A DNA stretch of 64,000 nt from Nocardia colli (lineage in GTDB: Bacteria; Actinomycetota; Actinomycetes; Mycobacteriales; Mycobacteriaceae), in contig NZ_VXLC01000016.1 in NCBI RefSeq assembly GCF_008704205.1, positions 248,001 through 312,000 on the forward strand. The letters run 5' to 3'. Made by a program: the position numbers and the translations under genes. Under the pieces are notes generated by a model. That model saw nothing but the letters and a program-made list of their open reading frames with translations. It was not told where the DNA came from and did no database searches. Below are positions 1-7,886 of this stretch, piece by piece. The first letter of the stretch is position 1; each line of letters opens with the position of its first letter.

Positions 1-58
1 ATACTGCCGCGCCCGCGGTGGCGACACCAGCGCCGGGTCTGCTCGGCCGGTCGAGGGG

Positions 59-117
59 TTGACATTCCACAATGGAGGGTGCATTCTTTAGGTTATATTC
101 CACTATGGAGGGTGGAA
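59..117 (+). promoter_or_regulatory. Promoter-proximal direct and inverted repeats
   Basis: A TTGACA hexamer lies at 59-64 and a TATATT hexamer at 94-99, too far apart (29 bp) to be a standard -35/-10 pair. Two near-identical copies of ATTCCACNATGGAGGGTG lie at 64-81 and 97-114, 33 bp apart, about three helical turns. The second copy is also part of an inverted repeat, TTCCAC-N8-GTGGAA at 98-117. This looks like a two-site operator of a dimeric regulator that is not encoded in the window; that role is inferred. Confidence 0.45.
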
Positions 118-137
118 CCGTCGACAAGGAACTTCAG

Positions 138-563
138 ATGGAAATCTCGACCGGTACCCGCGCCTCGAACGCCGAACGCGAGAAGGTGGTGCGCCTGCTC
201 GCCCGGCACATGGAGGATGGGCGGATCGACCTCGCCGAATACGACCAGCGCACCGCTCAGGTGTACGCGACCACCACCACCGACGATTTGCAGCTGGTGC
301 TCTCGGACCTGCCGAAGCTGCCGAAAGCACCTGCCGGCAAAGCTGATTCGCGGTCGCGCATCCCGATCTGGCAGAAGATCGAAGGCACCAGCTGGCTCGG
401 GGTGAGCGTGCTCGTCCTGTTCATCTGGGGCGCGATCTCGCTCAGCGTCGGCGAATTCACCTACCCGTGGCCGATCTGGGTGATCGGGCCGTGGGGTGCG
501 GTGCTGGTGTTCCGGATGCTGACCGGGTTCGAATCCGGCAAGTACTCACGCCACCTGGGCTGA
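138..563 (+). CDS. DUF1707 domain membrane protein
   Basis: A 141-residue protein of the DUF1707 family, common in actinobacteria and of unknown function. Residues about 5-58 form the DUF1707 region (TRASNAEREKVVRLLARHME..GRIDLAEYDQR), followed by a short charged linker and two hydrophobic segments (about residues 85-105 and 112-132). It should sit in the cytoplasmic membrane with the DUF1707 part inside. Two earlier in-frame ATGs exist at 72 and 105, but the ATG at 138 has AAGGA seven bases upstream and matches where the family homology begins. The 5' region carries a repeated putative operator. The left neighbour is outside the window. Confidence 0.8.
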   Translation: MEISTGTRASNAEREKVVRLLARHMEDGRIDLAEYDQRTAQVYATTTTDDLQLVLSDLPKLPKAPAGKADSRSRIPIWQKIEGTSWLGVSVLVLFIWGAISLSVGEFTYPWPIWVIGPWGAVLVFRMLTGFESGKYSRHLG

Positions 564-585
564 GGATGCGTTGGCCGGCAACGGC

Positions 586-2670
586 TTACGGCCAGGGCGG
601 GGTAGCGCTGTGCGATGACGCGTGGCGGCCGCCCGGATTCGGCGGCGGGCTCGACCGGGGGCGGCGGCGGGCGGGCGGGTTGTACTCGTCGGGCTCGTCG
701 TCCCACGGCCGGGGGTATTCGTCGCGCGGCCTCGGCGGGGGAGGTGCCTGCCGCTGACGCGGCATGGACCGCTCGGGCCAGGACGGCTCGGCGGTCGGTG
801 CGGGTCGCTGCCCGGGCGGCGAAAGTTGTTCGTACCGGCCCGCTTCCGCGTAATCGTGGGGAACCGCCGAACTGCCTCTGCGCTGTAGCGGCAGCTCGGG
901 GTCGCCGAGGCGCGAATCATAATGCGGCTGTGCGGCTTCCCGGCGGTACGCGGGCGGCTCCGGCGAGCGTTGCTCCAGTTGCGCCTGGATGGCGTCGAGC
1001 CGCTGGCGTCGAGCCCACACCTCCGCCGGATCCTCGTAGGGCACTTGCGCAGGCTCGGCGTGACCCGGCCACTCGCCGGCCGGCTCCGCGGGCTGAGACC
1101 GTCTGCGCCGCTCGAGCGGGGGCCGCGCGCTGTCACCTCGAACCGGCCAGTGTGGTGCGGGGTCCGCATACTGCGGTGCCGGATCGTCCTCCCACTGCGG
1201 CTGCGCCGGTTCTGCGTAAGCCGATCGAGTTGCCCCGAAGTCTTCGTACTCCGACCGAGCCGCGCCGTATTCCTGTTGGGCGCGTACAGGATCCGGTGCC
1301 TCGTGTGGCGCCCAGCCAGGCGCGGGCTCTTCGTATGAGTGCCGAGTTGCGGCGGCACTGTCCGGCGCCGAACGCGCCGGTTCGGCGGAAGGCCAGTGCA
1401 CGCGTGCAGATTCCAAATCCACATATGGCGTCCGCACAGGTTCGATCGGACGACGTCCCGAACGCGCTGGTCCTGAATCTTCGTAATCCGTCCGGGTCGG
1501 TTCGGCGTCCGCGCGCCGGAATCCGGCGGGCGCGACCGAGTCTCGTCGTGCGGGTGCGGGCCCTTCGTTGGGCGAGTACGCGGATTCTGCGTCGTATCGA
1601 GACCGGCCGCGCGAGACCGAGTCTCGCCGTGAGCGTGCCGATTCGGGCTCGTCATAGGGCGACTGTGCAGGTTCGGCATCGTCGTATCGAGACCGAGGCC
1701 GCGAGATCGGATCTCGTCGTGAGCGTGCTGGCTCCGGTTCGTCGTAAGGCGACTGGGCCGCTGCGGAGTCCGCGTGTCGGGATCGTCCCGAGGTGACCGG
1801 ATCGCGCCGCGAACGCGTAGGCACGGCGGGGATGGGCGACGACTCTTCGTCGAGGGGTTCGGCATTGCGCCGCTCGCGCTGGGAGCGCTTGGACGGCAGC
1901 TCTTTTCGGTGTGATCGAGCCGAAAGGGGCTGCTCGCGCCGAGGTGTCGGGCGGGGGAGGCCGGGCTGCATGACCGGGAGTTCGCGGGTTTGCTGAGTGG
2001 CGCTGACACCCTTCTCGCGGTAGGTCGCGGGAATGTCATGGGAACGCAGCCAGGCGCCCGGATCATGCCGTCCGTGCCGATCCAACTGCGGGACAACCTC
2101 TTCGAGCAGTTCGAGAATGTCCCCTTCGTCGTCCCCGAGCGCTTCGAGGATCGTCGGGAAGGTGTCGGGATGGAAGACCCACATCCATTCGTACGGCGGG
2201 TAGGTGCCGCCGAGATCGTGCCCGTGGAAGATCAGATCACCGGAGCGGGCGATCTTCGCGCGCATCGACCAACCCTCGGATTCGACCAGGAACTCCCGGC
2301 TGCCAACACGATCGGCAGCGGGTTCGTCGTCGCCGCGGATCAGGCCGGATATCCACCGGCTCTTGCGCACCAGGTCGAGGGCTTGCGCGCCGCGGTCCCG
2401 GCGCGCGACCGCCGGTACCTCCGGGGCTCGCCGCGCGCGAACCTCCGGCTCGTCGTCGTCATCGGGATAGTCGATCAGCTTGACCTCGAACCAGGCCACC
2501 CCCAACCCGGCGGCCAACAACCCACCCGCGATCGCGACCTCGACCCACTTGTCCGCGAGCACCGCGCTCTTGCTGTTTTCACACGCGTAGAGAAACAGCA
2601 GACTGCCGCCGACCAGCGCCGCGATTCGGGCAAGCCGGAACGCCGTGTAGGTCCCGGCTGGGGCTGGCAT
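586..2670 (-). CDS. Membrane-anchored Arg/Pro-rich repeat protein, unknown function
   Basis: A protein of 694 residues that I do not recognise. After the chosen ATG (GGAG nine bases upstream) there are two hydrophobic segments at about residues 11-33 and 43-65, then an acidic patch (DDDDE). A compact, ordinary-looking domain follows at about 110-225, with a stretch rich in aromatic residues (YEWMWVFHPDTFPTILEAL). The last roughly 450 residues are low complexity, dominated by R, S, P, E, A and Y, with 30-residue degenerate repeats (motifs SRRDxxSRxRSRYD and SPYDEPExAR). The tail is probably disordered and cytoplasmic, and could be a scaffold or nucleic-acid-binding region; that is inference. 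A long gap separates it from the divergent smc gene. Confidence 0.7.
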   Translation of the reverse strand: MPAPAGTYTAFRLARIAALVGGSLLFLYACENSKSAVLADKWVEVAIAGGLLAAGLGVAWFEVKLIDYPDDDDEPEVRARRAPEVPAVARRDRGAQALDLVRKSRWISGLIRGDDEPAADRVGSREFLVESEGWSMRAKIARSGDLIFHGHDLGGTYPPYEWMWVFHPDTFPTILEALGDDEGDILELLEEVVPQLDRHGRHDPGAWLRSHDIPATYREKGVSATQQTRELPVMQPGLPRPTPRREQPLSARSHRKELPSKRSQRERRNAEPLDEESSPIPAVPTRSRRDPVTSGRSRHADSAAAQSPYDEPEPARSRRDPISRPRSRYDDAEPAQSPYDEPESARSRRDSVSRGRSRYDAESAYSPNEGPAPARRDSVAPAGFRRADAEPTRTDYEDSGPARSGRRPIEPVRTPYVDLESARVHWPSAEPARSAPDSAAATRHSYEEPAPGWAPHEAPDPVRAQQEYGAARSEYEDFGATRSAYAEPAQPQWEDDPAPQYADPAPHWPVRGDSARPPLERRRRSQPAEPAGEWPGHAEPAQVPYEDPAEVWARRQRLDAIQAQLEQRSPEPPAYRREAAQPHYDSRLGDPELPLQRRGSSAVPHDYAEAGRYEQLSPPGQRPAPTAEPSWPERSMPRQRQAPPPPRPRDEYPRPWDDEPDEYNPPARRRPRSSPPPNPGGRHASSHSATPPWP
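1450..1812 (-). repeat. Degenerate ~90-bp tandem repeats inside the Arg/Pro-rich gene
   Basis: This stretch encodes about residues 287-407 of the preceding gene and contains four imperfect copies of a roughly 30-residue unit of the form SRRDxVSxGRSRYD-(E/A/P/Q)-SPYDEPEPAR. The DNA copies are diverged at many positions, so this looks like an old coding tandem duplication, not a recent slippage array. The repeats keep a spaced pattern of RR, RSRY and YDEP motifs. Confidence 0.65.
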
Positions 2671-3159
2671 CCTGTGGCGCTCCAAACATTCCCGCTGGCG
2701 AATCAGCATGGATCGTATGCGGCGACGTCGCCGGGCGGCAGGGCGTGCGGCGAGTCCGTCGGTCTATTGGTGTAACGGTTCCGTTGAGGTCGATGAAGAT
2801 GCCCGAGTTCGTTACCTGCGAGCATCTGCACGCCCTGTCCGGGCGCGCTATCGTCCTGCGTGCGGTGGGCGCGTCGGTCGCGGCACGGGATCGGGTGCGG
2901 TAGACACTGAGTACGCGTCCGGCAAACCTCGGGCACATCGAAATACCCGGGATTGCGGGATGACTCGATAACCTACGTGTGTCGCCGAAGCACCGCTCGG
3001 TCACGGGGGCCTGTCCCGCGTTGGGGGTATTCGACACCCGACGGATACCATGGCTGGTCGCCCGCGTCTGCTGACCAGGCAGAACCTGAACGGTGTGCGC
3101 GATGGGCAGCTTGCCGAACCGACGAAGGCCGCCAATCGGAAACGGAAAGGTCGTCGAAC
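2671..3159. other. Long intergenic region upstream of smc
   Basis: These 489 bases separate two divergent genes. In M. tuberculosis an acylphosphatase gene lies directly before smc, but none of the six frames here gives that fold. The only plausible coding element is a 36-codon ORF at 2793-2903. The smc start is preceded by GGAAAGG at 3144-3150. No clear terminator or palindrome was seen. Confidence 0.5.
2793..2903 (+). CDS. Possible small ORF upstream of smc
   Basis: A 36-codon ORF starting at ATG (GAGG three bases upstream) and ending at TAG. It encodes MKMPEFVTCEHLHALSGRAI followed by an Ala/Val/Arg-rich end. Third codon positions are strongly G or C, as in the neighbouring genes, which is the main reason for listing it. 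No homology is recognised. It could be a leader peptide or chance. A second in-frame ATG lies at 2799. Confidence 0.25.
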   Translation: MKMPEFVTCEHLHALSGRAIVLRAVGASVAARDRVR

Positions 3160-6100
3160 TTGCATCTCAAGAGCCTGACGTTGAAGGGCTTCAAGTCCTT
3201 CGCGTCCGCGACGACGCTGCGATTGGAACCGGGTATCACGTGTGTGGTCGGTCCGAACGGATCCGGCAAGTCCAACGTGGTGGACGCGCTGACCTGGGTC
3301 ATGGGCGAGCAGGGCGCGAAGGCGCTGCGCGGCGGCAAGATGCAGGACGTGATCTTCGCGGGCACCGCGGGCCGGGCCGCGCTCGGCCGCGCCGAGGTCA
3401 CCCTCACCATCGACAACTCCGACGGCGCGCTGCCGATCGACTACGCCGAGGTGTCCATCACCCGGCGGATGTTCCGCGACGGCGCCGGTGAATACGAGAT
3501 CAACGGCAGTTCCTGCCGGCTGATGGATGTGCAGGAGCTGCTCAGCGACTCCGGCATCGGCCGCGAGATGCATGTCATCGTCGGTCAGGGTCAGCTCTCG
3601 GCCATTCTGGAATCGCGCCCGGAGGATCGCCGCGCGTTCATCGAAGAGGCCGCGGGCGTGCTCAAGCACCGCAAGCGCAAAGAGAAGGCGGTGCGCAAGC
3701 TCGACGCCATGCAGGCCAATCTCGCTCGCCTCACCGACCTCACCACCGAACTGCGCCGCCAGCTCAAGCCGCTCGGCCGGCAGGCCGAGGTGGCCCGCCG
3801 CGCGCAGACCGTGCAGGCCGACCTGCGTGACGCGCGGATGCGCCTGGCCGCCGACGACCTGGTCACCCGGCGCGGCGAGCTGGAGAGCCAGCAGAGCAAG
3901 GAGGCCTACGCCCGCGAGCAGCACATCAACGTGCAGAGCGAACTCGACGCCGCCAATGCCGCACTGGCGCAGCAGGAATTCCAGCTGTCCCGGCTGACGC
4001 CCAGCGCCGAGGCCGCCGCGCAGATCTGGTTCCAGCTCTCCGCGCTGGCCGAACGGGTCAACGCCACCATCCGCATCGCCCAGGACCGCGCCCGGCACCT
4101 CGACACCGAGACCCCGGTCGGCAGCGGACGTGACCCGGATCAGCTCGAGGCCGAAGCCGAGCGAGTGGAGGCCGAGGAGGCCGAGCTGCGCGAGGCGGTC
4201 GAGATCGCGACCGAGACCCTCGAAGCCGCGCGCGACGCACTCGCCGAACGCGAGCAGTCGGCCAAGGCCGCCGAGCAGGCGCACCTGGCCGCCGTGCGCG
4301 CGATCGCGGACCGCCGCGAAGGCGTGGCCCGACTGGTCGGCAAGGTCGACACATTGCGCACCCGCGCACAGTCATACGACGGCGAGATCGCCCGCCTGAC
4401 CACCTCGATCGCCGACGCCAGGCAGCGCGGCGACGCCGCGCAGGCCGAATTCGACACGGTGCAGACCGAACTCAGCGAGCTGGACGCCGGCGAGGCGGGC
4501 CTGGACGCGCAGCACGAGCACGCGGTGCAGGCGCTGGCGCTGGCCGACCAGCGGGTGACCGAGCTGCGCGAGCAGGACCGCGAGGCGAGCAAGCGCGTCG
4601 CGTCGCTGTCGGCGCGGATCGAGGCGCTCGGCATGGGCCTGGCTCGCCGCGACGGTGCCGCCTGGCTGGTCGAGCATCGGTCGCAGGGTCTGCTCGGCCC
4701 GCTGTCCGGACTGTTGCGCGTGCACGGCGGATTCGAAGCAGCGGTCGCCGCCGCGCTCGGCCCGCTCGCCGATGCCGTCGCGGCGGACACCGGCGAATCG
4801 GCGCACGACGCGATCCGCGCGTTGAAGGACGCCGACGGCGGACGTGCCGCACTGGTCTTCGGCGCCGACGGCGGCAGCCGACCGCAACTCGGCTCGCTGC
4901 CAAGCGCCGCGCGCTGGCTGACCGACGTGGTCGAGTGCCCGGACACCATGCGCGGCGCGATCACCGCACTCACCGCGGGCATCGCCGTGGTCGACGACCT
5001 GGCCGCCGCCCGGGCAGTCGTCACCGCCCGGCCGGACATCCGCGTGGTCACCCGCGACGGCGACCTCACCGGATCCGGTTGGCTGCTCGGCGGTTCCGAC
5101 CGCGCGCCGAGCCAGCTGGAGATCCAGGCCGACATCGACGGCGCCAAGACCGACCTGGTCGCGGCGCAGCGCCGGGCCGAGGAACTCGAGGCGGCGCTGT
5201 CCGGCGCGCTGGCCGAACAGACCGATCGCAAGGACGCCGTCGACCAGGCGCTGCTCGCGCTGCACGAATCCGACCAGTCGCTGGTCGCCATCTACGACCG
5301 GCTCGGACGGCTCGGCCACACCGCCCGCACCGCGCAGGGCGACAGCGAGCGGCTGCTGGCCCAGCGCACGGAGACCGAGGCGAGCCGCGAGGAAGCGCTC
5401 ACCTCGCTGGCCGAGATCGAGGACCGGCTGCGCAACGCCGAACTCGAACAGTCCGAGATCGACTCCGACGGCACCTCCGCGGGCACCGAGACCGCGGGCC
5501 GCGAACGCGAGGAGGCCGCCGCCGCGCTGGCCGAGGCGCGCTCGATGGAGGTGGAGGCGCGGCTTTCGGTGCGCACCGCCGAGGAACGCGCGGAATCGGT
5601 TCGGGGCAAGGCGGATTCGCTGCGCCGGGCCGCGCGCGCCGAACGCGAGACCCGAGCCCGCGCCGAACGCGCGCAGGCCTCGCGCAAGAAGGCCGCCGAA
5701 GTCGCTGCGGCCGTGGCCGAATCCGGCGCGCGCGTCGCCGCAGAGCTGGAAAAGGTTGTCGCCGAGGCGGGTACCCGCCGCGACGACCTGGTCCGCCGGC
5801 GCGGTGAAGCCGCCGCGCAGGTCGAGCAGGTCAAGGAGCGGGTGCGCGCGCTGTCCACGCAGCTGGCCCAGCTGACCGACGCGGTGCACCGCGACGAAGT
5901 GGCGAAAGCCCAAGCGGCGCTGCGCATCGAACAGCTGGAGACCACCATCTCCGAGCAGTTCGGCATCGCGCTCAACGACCTGATCGCCGAGTACGGCCCC
6001 GACGTGCCGCTGCCGCCGACCGACCTGGAATGGCAGGAGTACGAGCAGGCCAAGGAGCGCGGCGAACAGGTCACCGCACCCGCGCCGATGCCGTACGACC

Positions 6101-6783
6101 GGCCCACTCAGGAACGCCGCGCCAAACGCGCCGAGAAGGACCTCACCACCCTCGGCAAGGTGAATCCGCTTGCGCTGGAGGAGTTCGCGGCGCTCGAGGA
6201 GCGCTACAACTTCCTGGCCACCCAGCTCGAAGACGTCAAGAGCGCGCGCAAGGACCTCCTGGAGGTGGTCGCCGAGGTGGACGCGCGGATCTTGCAGGTG
6301 TTCACCGAGGCGTGGGAGGACGTCGAACGGGAGTTCGTCGGCGTCTTCGCGAAACTGTTCCCGGGCGGCGAGGGCCGCCTGATCCTCACCGACCCGTCCG
6401 ACATGCTCACCACCGGCATCGAGGTGGAGGCCAGGCCGCCGGGCAAGAAGGTCAAGCGGCTCTCGCTGCTCTCCGGCGGCGAGAAGTCGCTCACCGCAGT
6501 GGCTTTGCTGGTCGCCATTTTCCGCGCCCGCCCGTCCCCGTTCTATGTGATGGACGAGGTCGAGGCCGCGCTGGACGACACCAACCTGCGCCGGCTGATC
6601 GGCCTGTTCGAGCAGCTGCGGGAGAAGAGCCAGCTGATCGTCATCACCCACCAGAAGCCGACGATGGAGATCGCCGACGCCCTGTACGGCGTCAGCATGC
6701 GCGGCGACGGCATCACCCAGGTCATCTCGCAGCGCATGCGCGGGCAGAACGTCGCCCCGGCCCCGGTAAGCGCCGCCAGCTGA
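3160..6783 (+). CDS. smc: Chromosome partition protein Smc
   Basis: Structural maintenance of chromosomes ATPase, 1207 residues, which with ScpA/ScpB organises and segregates the nucleoid. The N-terminal half of the ATPase holds Walker A, GPNGSGKS at 31-38. Long coiled-coil arms flank a hinge around residues 500-640. The C-terminal half carries the ABC signature LSGGEK at 1104-1109 and Walker B FYVMDE with D1132/E1133. The start is TTG at 3160, nine bases after GGAAAGG; it gives MHLKSLTLKGFKSFA, which aligns with the M. tuberculosis Smc N terminus. The frame is open further upstream but that part is not Smc-like. The scp genes are not in this window. A conserved palindrome follows the stop. 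Confidence 0.97.
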   Translation: MHLKSLTLKGFKSFASATTLRLEPGITCVVGPNGSGKSNVVDALTWVMGEQGAKALRGGKMQDVIFAGTAGRAALGRAEVTLTIDNSDGALPIDYAEVSITRRMFRDGAGEYEINGSSCRLMDVQELLSDSGIGREMHVIVGQGQLSAILESRPEDRRAFIEEAAGVLKHRKRKEKAVRKLDAMQANLARLTDLTTELRRQLKPLGRQAEVARRAQTVQADLRDARMRLAADDLVTRRGELESQQSKEAYAREQHINVQSELDAANAALAQQEFQLSRLTPSAEAAAQIWFQLSALAERVNATIRIAQDRARHLDTETPVGSGRDPDQLEAEAERVEAEEAELREAVEIATETLEAARDALAEREQSAKAAEQAHLAAVRAIADRREGVARLVGKVDTLRTRAQSYDGEIARLTTSIADARQRGDAAQAEFDTVQTELSELDAGEAGLDAQHEHAVQALALADQRVTELREQDREASKRVASLSARIEALGMGLARRDGAAWLVEHRSQGLLGPLSGLLRVHGGFEAAVAAALGPLADAVAADTGESAHDAIRALKDADGGRAALVFGADGGSRPQLGSLPSAARWLTDVVECPDTMRGAITALTAGIAVVDDLAAARAVVTARPDIRVVTRDGDLTGSGWLLGGSDRAPSQLEIQADIDGAKTDLVAAQRRAEELEAALSGALAEQTDRKDAVDQALLALHESDQSLVAIYDRLGRLGHTARTAQGDSERLLAQRTETEASREEALTSLAEIEDRLRNAELEQSEIDSDGTSAGTETAGREREEAAAALAEARSMEVEARLSVRTAEERAESVRGKADSLRRAARAERETRARAERAQASRKKAAEVAAAVAESGARVAAELEKVVAEAGTRRDDLVRRRGEAAAQVEQVKERVRALSTQLAQLTDAVHRDEVAKAQAALRIEQLETTISEQFGIALNDLIAEYGPDVPLPPTDLEWQEYEQAKERGEQVTAPAPMPYDRPTQERRAKRAEKDLTTLGKVNPLALEEFAALEERYNFLATQLEDVKSARKDLLEVVAEVDARILQVFTEAWEDVEREFVGVFAKLFPGGEGRLILTDPSDMLTTGIEVEARPPGKKVKRLSLLSGGEKSLTAVALLVAIFRARPSPFYVMDEVEAALDDTNLRRLIGLFEQLREKSQLIVITHQKPTMEIADALYGVSMRGDGITQVISQRMRGQNVAPAPVSAAS

Positions 6784-6799
6784 GCTCGCCGCACCATAT

Positions 6800-6849
6800 T
6801 TGATTTCCCGCACCGAGAATTGCATGCGAATTTCGGTGCGGGAAATCAA
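6800..6849. terminator. Bidirectional palindromic terminator, TTGATTTCCCGCACC family
   Basis: Perfect 17-base arms (TTGATTTCCCGCACCGA at 6800-6816 and its complement at 6833-6849) enclose a loop containing GCATGC. It lies between the convergent smc and NmrA-like genes, so it can end transcription from both sides. Almost the same element occurs at 25411-25480 between another convergent pair, showing that it is a repeated element and not just a local hairpin. Confidence 0.7.
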
Positions 6850-6863
6850 GAGTGGTGCGGGTG

Positions 6864-7781
6864 TTAGTGCGGGGTGGGTACCTGGTCGCTGTCGAGCAGC
6901 GACTTGATCTGGGCGGCACCGGTTTCGGCCAGCCAGGTGTCGAACGTGCGCAGGCCCGGGTGGATCTCGCGGACGGCGGCGATGTCGGCGCGCCAACCAC
7001 CGGTCGCGCGCATCAGTCGCCAGGTGTGTGCGATCGAGTCGCCGAGTTCGGCGGCGGCCGCCTCGTCGAGTTCCTGATAGCTGACCGGGTGGCCGGTGGC
7101 TTCGCTGATCGCCGCGGCCGCGGTCGGTGGCGTCAATGCGTCGCCCGCGAGTTCGAGGGTCTTGCCGTGCAGGCGATCCGGATCGGCGAAGGCCAGGGCC
7201 GCGATGTCGGCGATGTCCGCCAACGCGATGACTTTCATCGGCTGATCGGCGGGAAACAGGTGCCGGTGCACGCCGTCGACGATGCCGTCGACCGGGAAGC
7301 CGCGCATCAGATAGTTCTCCATGAAGCGCACCGGGCGCAGCAGGGTGTAGCGGGCGCCACTGGCCGCGATCGCCTCCTCGATGCGGTGCTTGCCGCTGGC
7401 GCCCCAGGTGTTGTCGCCGCTGAACGAGGCGATGCCGGTGAACACGATCTGTTCGACGCCGGCTTTGCGGGCCGCGTCGACGAGGGCCGTGCCGCGCTGC
7501 GCTTCGAGATCGACATCCCAGCCCTGCGGGCCGTGCGCGGCCGGCGGCACCGCGAAAAGTGCTGTGGCACCGGCGAGTGCGGCGGGCAGGGTGCCGGGGG
7601 CGTCGAAGTCGCCGACCGCGAGTTCCGCACCCGCGGCGGCCAGGGCCCGCGCGGCGGGCGCGTGCGGATCGCGGACCAGCGCCCGCACCGCCCGGCCGTC
7701 GGCCAGCAGCCTGCGGGCGGTCGCGCCGCCCTGCTTGCCGGTGGCGCCGGTGACGAGGACGAGGTTGTGCTGAGGGGACAT
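6864..7781 (-). CDS. NmrA-like NAD(P)-binding protein
   Basis: A 305-residue atypical short-chain dehydrogenase of the NmrA/HSCARG type. The N terminus has a Rossmann fold with the nucleotide motif VTGATGKQGG (about residues 9-18), followed by the LVRD and VGDFDAPGTL segments typical of the family. The usual SDR Tyr-x3-Lys pair is not evident, so a redox-sensing or weakly catalytic role is as likely as a reductase activity. The start chosen is ATG at 7781 with AGAAGG five bases upstream; the frame continues to 7844 without homology. It is divergent from a TetR gene 105 bp away, with a 24-bp palindrome between them, so it is probably that regulator's target. Confidence 0.85.
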   Translation of the reverse strand: MSPQHNLVLVTGATGKQGGATARRLLADGRAVRALVRDPHAPAARALAAAGAELAVGDFDAPGTLPAALAGATALFAVPPAAHGPQGWDVDLEAQRGTALVDAARKAGVEQIVFTGIASFSGDNTWGASGKHRIEEAIAASGARYTLLRPVRFMENYLMRGFPVDGIVDGVHRHLFPADQPMKVIALADIADIAALAFADPDRLHGKTLELAGDALTPPTAAAAISEATGHPVSYQELDEAAAAELGDSIAHTWRLMRATGGWRADIAAVREIHPGLRTFDTWLAETGAAQIKSLLDSDQVPTPH

Positions 7782-7816
7782 GCGTGCCTTCTCTGTCGAT
7801 AGAATCGGGTCGGGCA

Positions 7817-7840
7817 ACCCGTATTTCGGACCATACGGGT
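7817..7840. promoter_or_regulatory. Putative TetR operator (24-bp palindrome)
   Basis: Perfect inverted repeat ACCCGTAT-N8-ATACGGGT located between the divergent NmrA-like and TetR genes, 36 bp from the former's start and 46 bp from the latter's. Size, symmetry and place fit the binding site of a TetR dimer controlling both genes. Assignment to this TetR is by position only. Confidence 0.65.
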
Positions 7841-7886
7841 GCACTGACCCGGTTCACCAGGTCAGGCAAGAGGAGGGCGTAACGAA

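Noticed and set aside
59..99. TTGACA...TATATT as a standard promoter
   Set aside because: The spacing is 29 bp, far from 16-18, so the two hexamers cannot form one normal promoter.
546..2096. Alternative long frame overlapping the Arg/Pro-rich gene
   Set aside because: The frame of 586-2670 has membrane helices, an ordered domain and a ribosome site. This one is Arg/Ser/Pro-rich throughout without structure.
1990..2775. Plus-strand ORF of 261 codons opposite the Arg/Pro-rich gene's N terminus
   Set aside because: It looks fairly normal in composition, but it is the complement of the ordered, membrane-spanning part of the minus-strand protein and has no ribosome site or homology.
2671..3159. 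Acylphosphatase gene expected before smc
   Set aside because: No frame shows the family pattern (GRVQGVGFR), so the gene is absent here.
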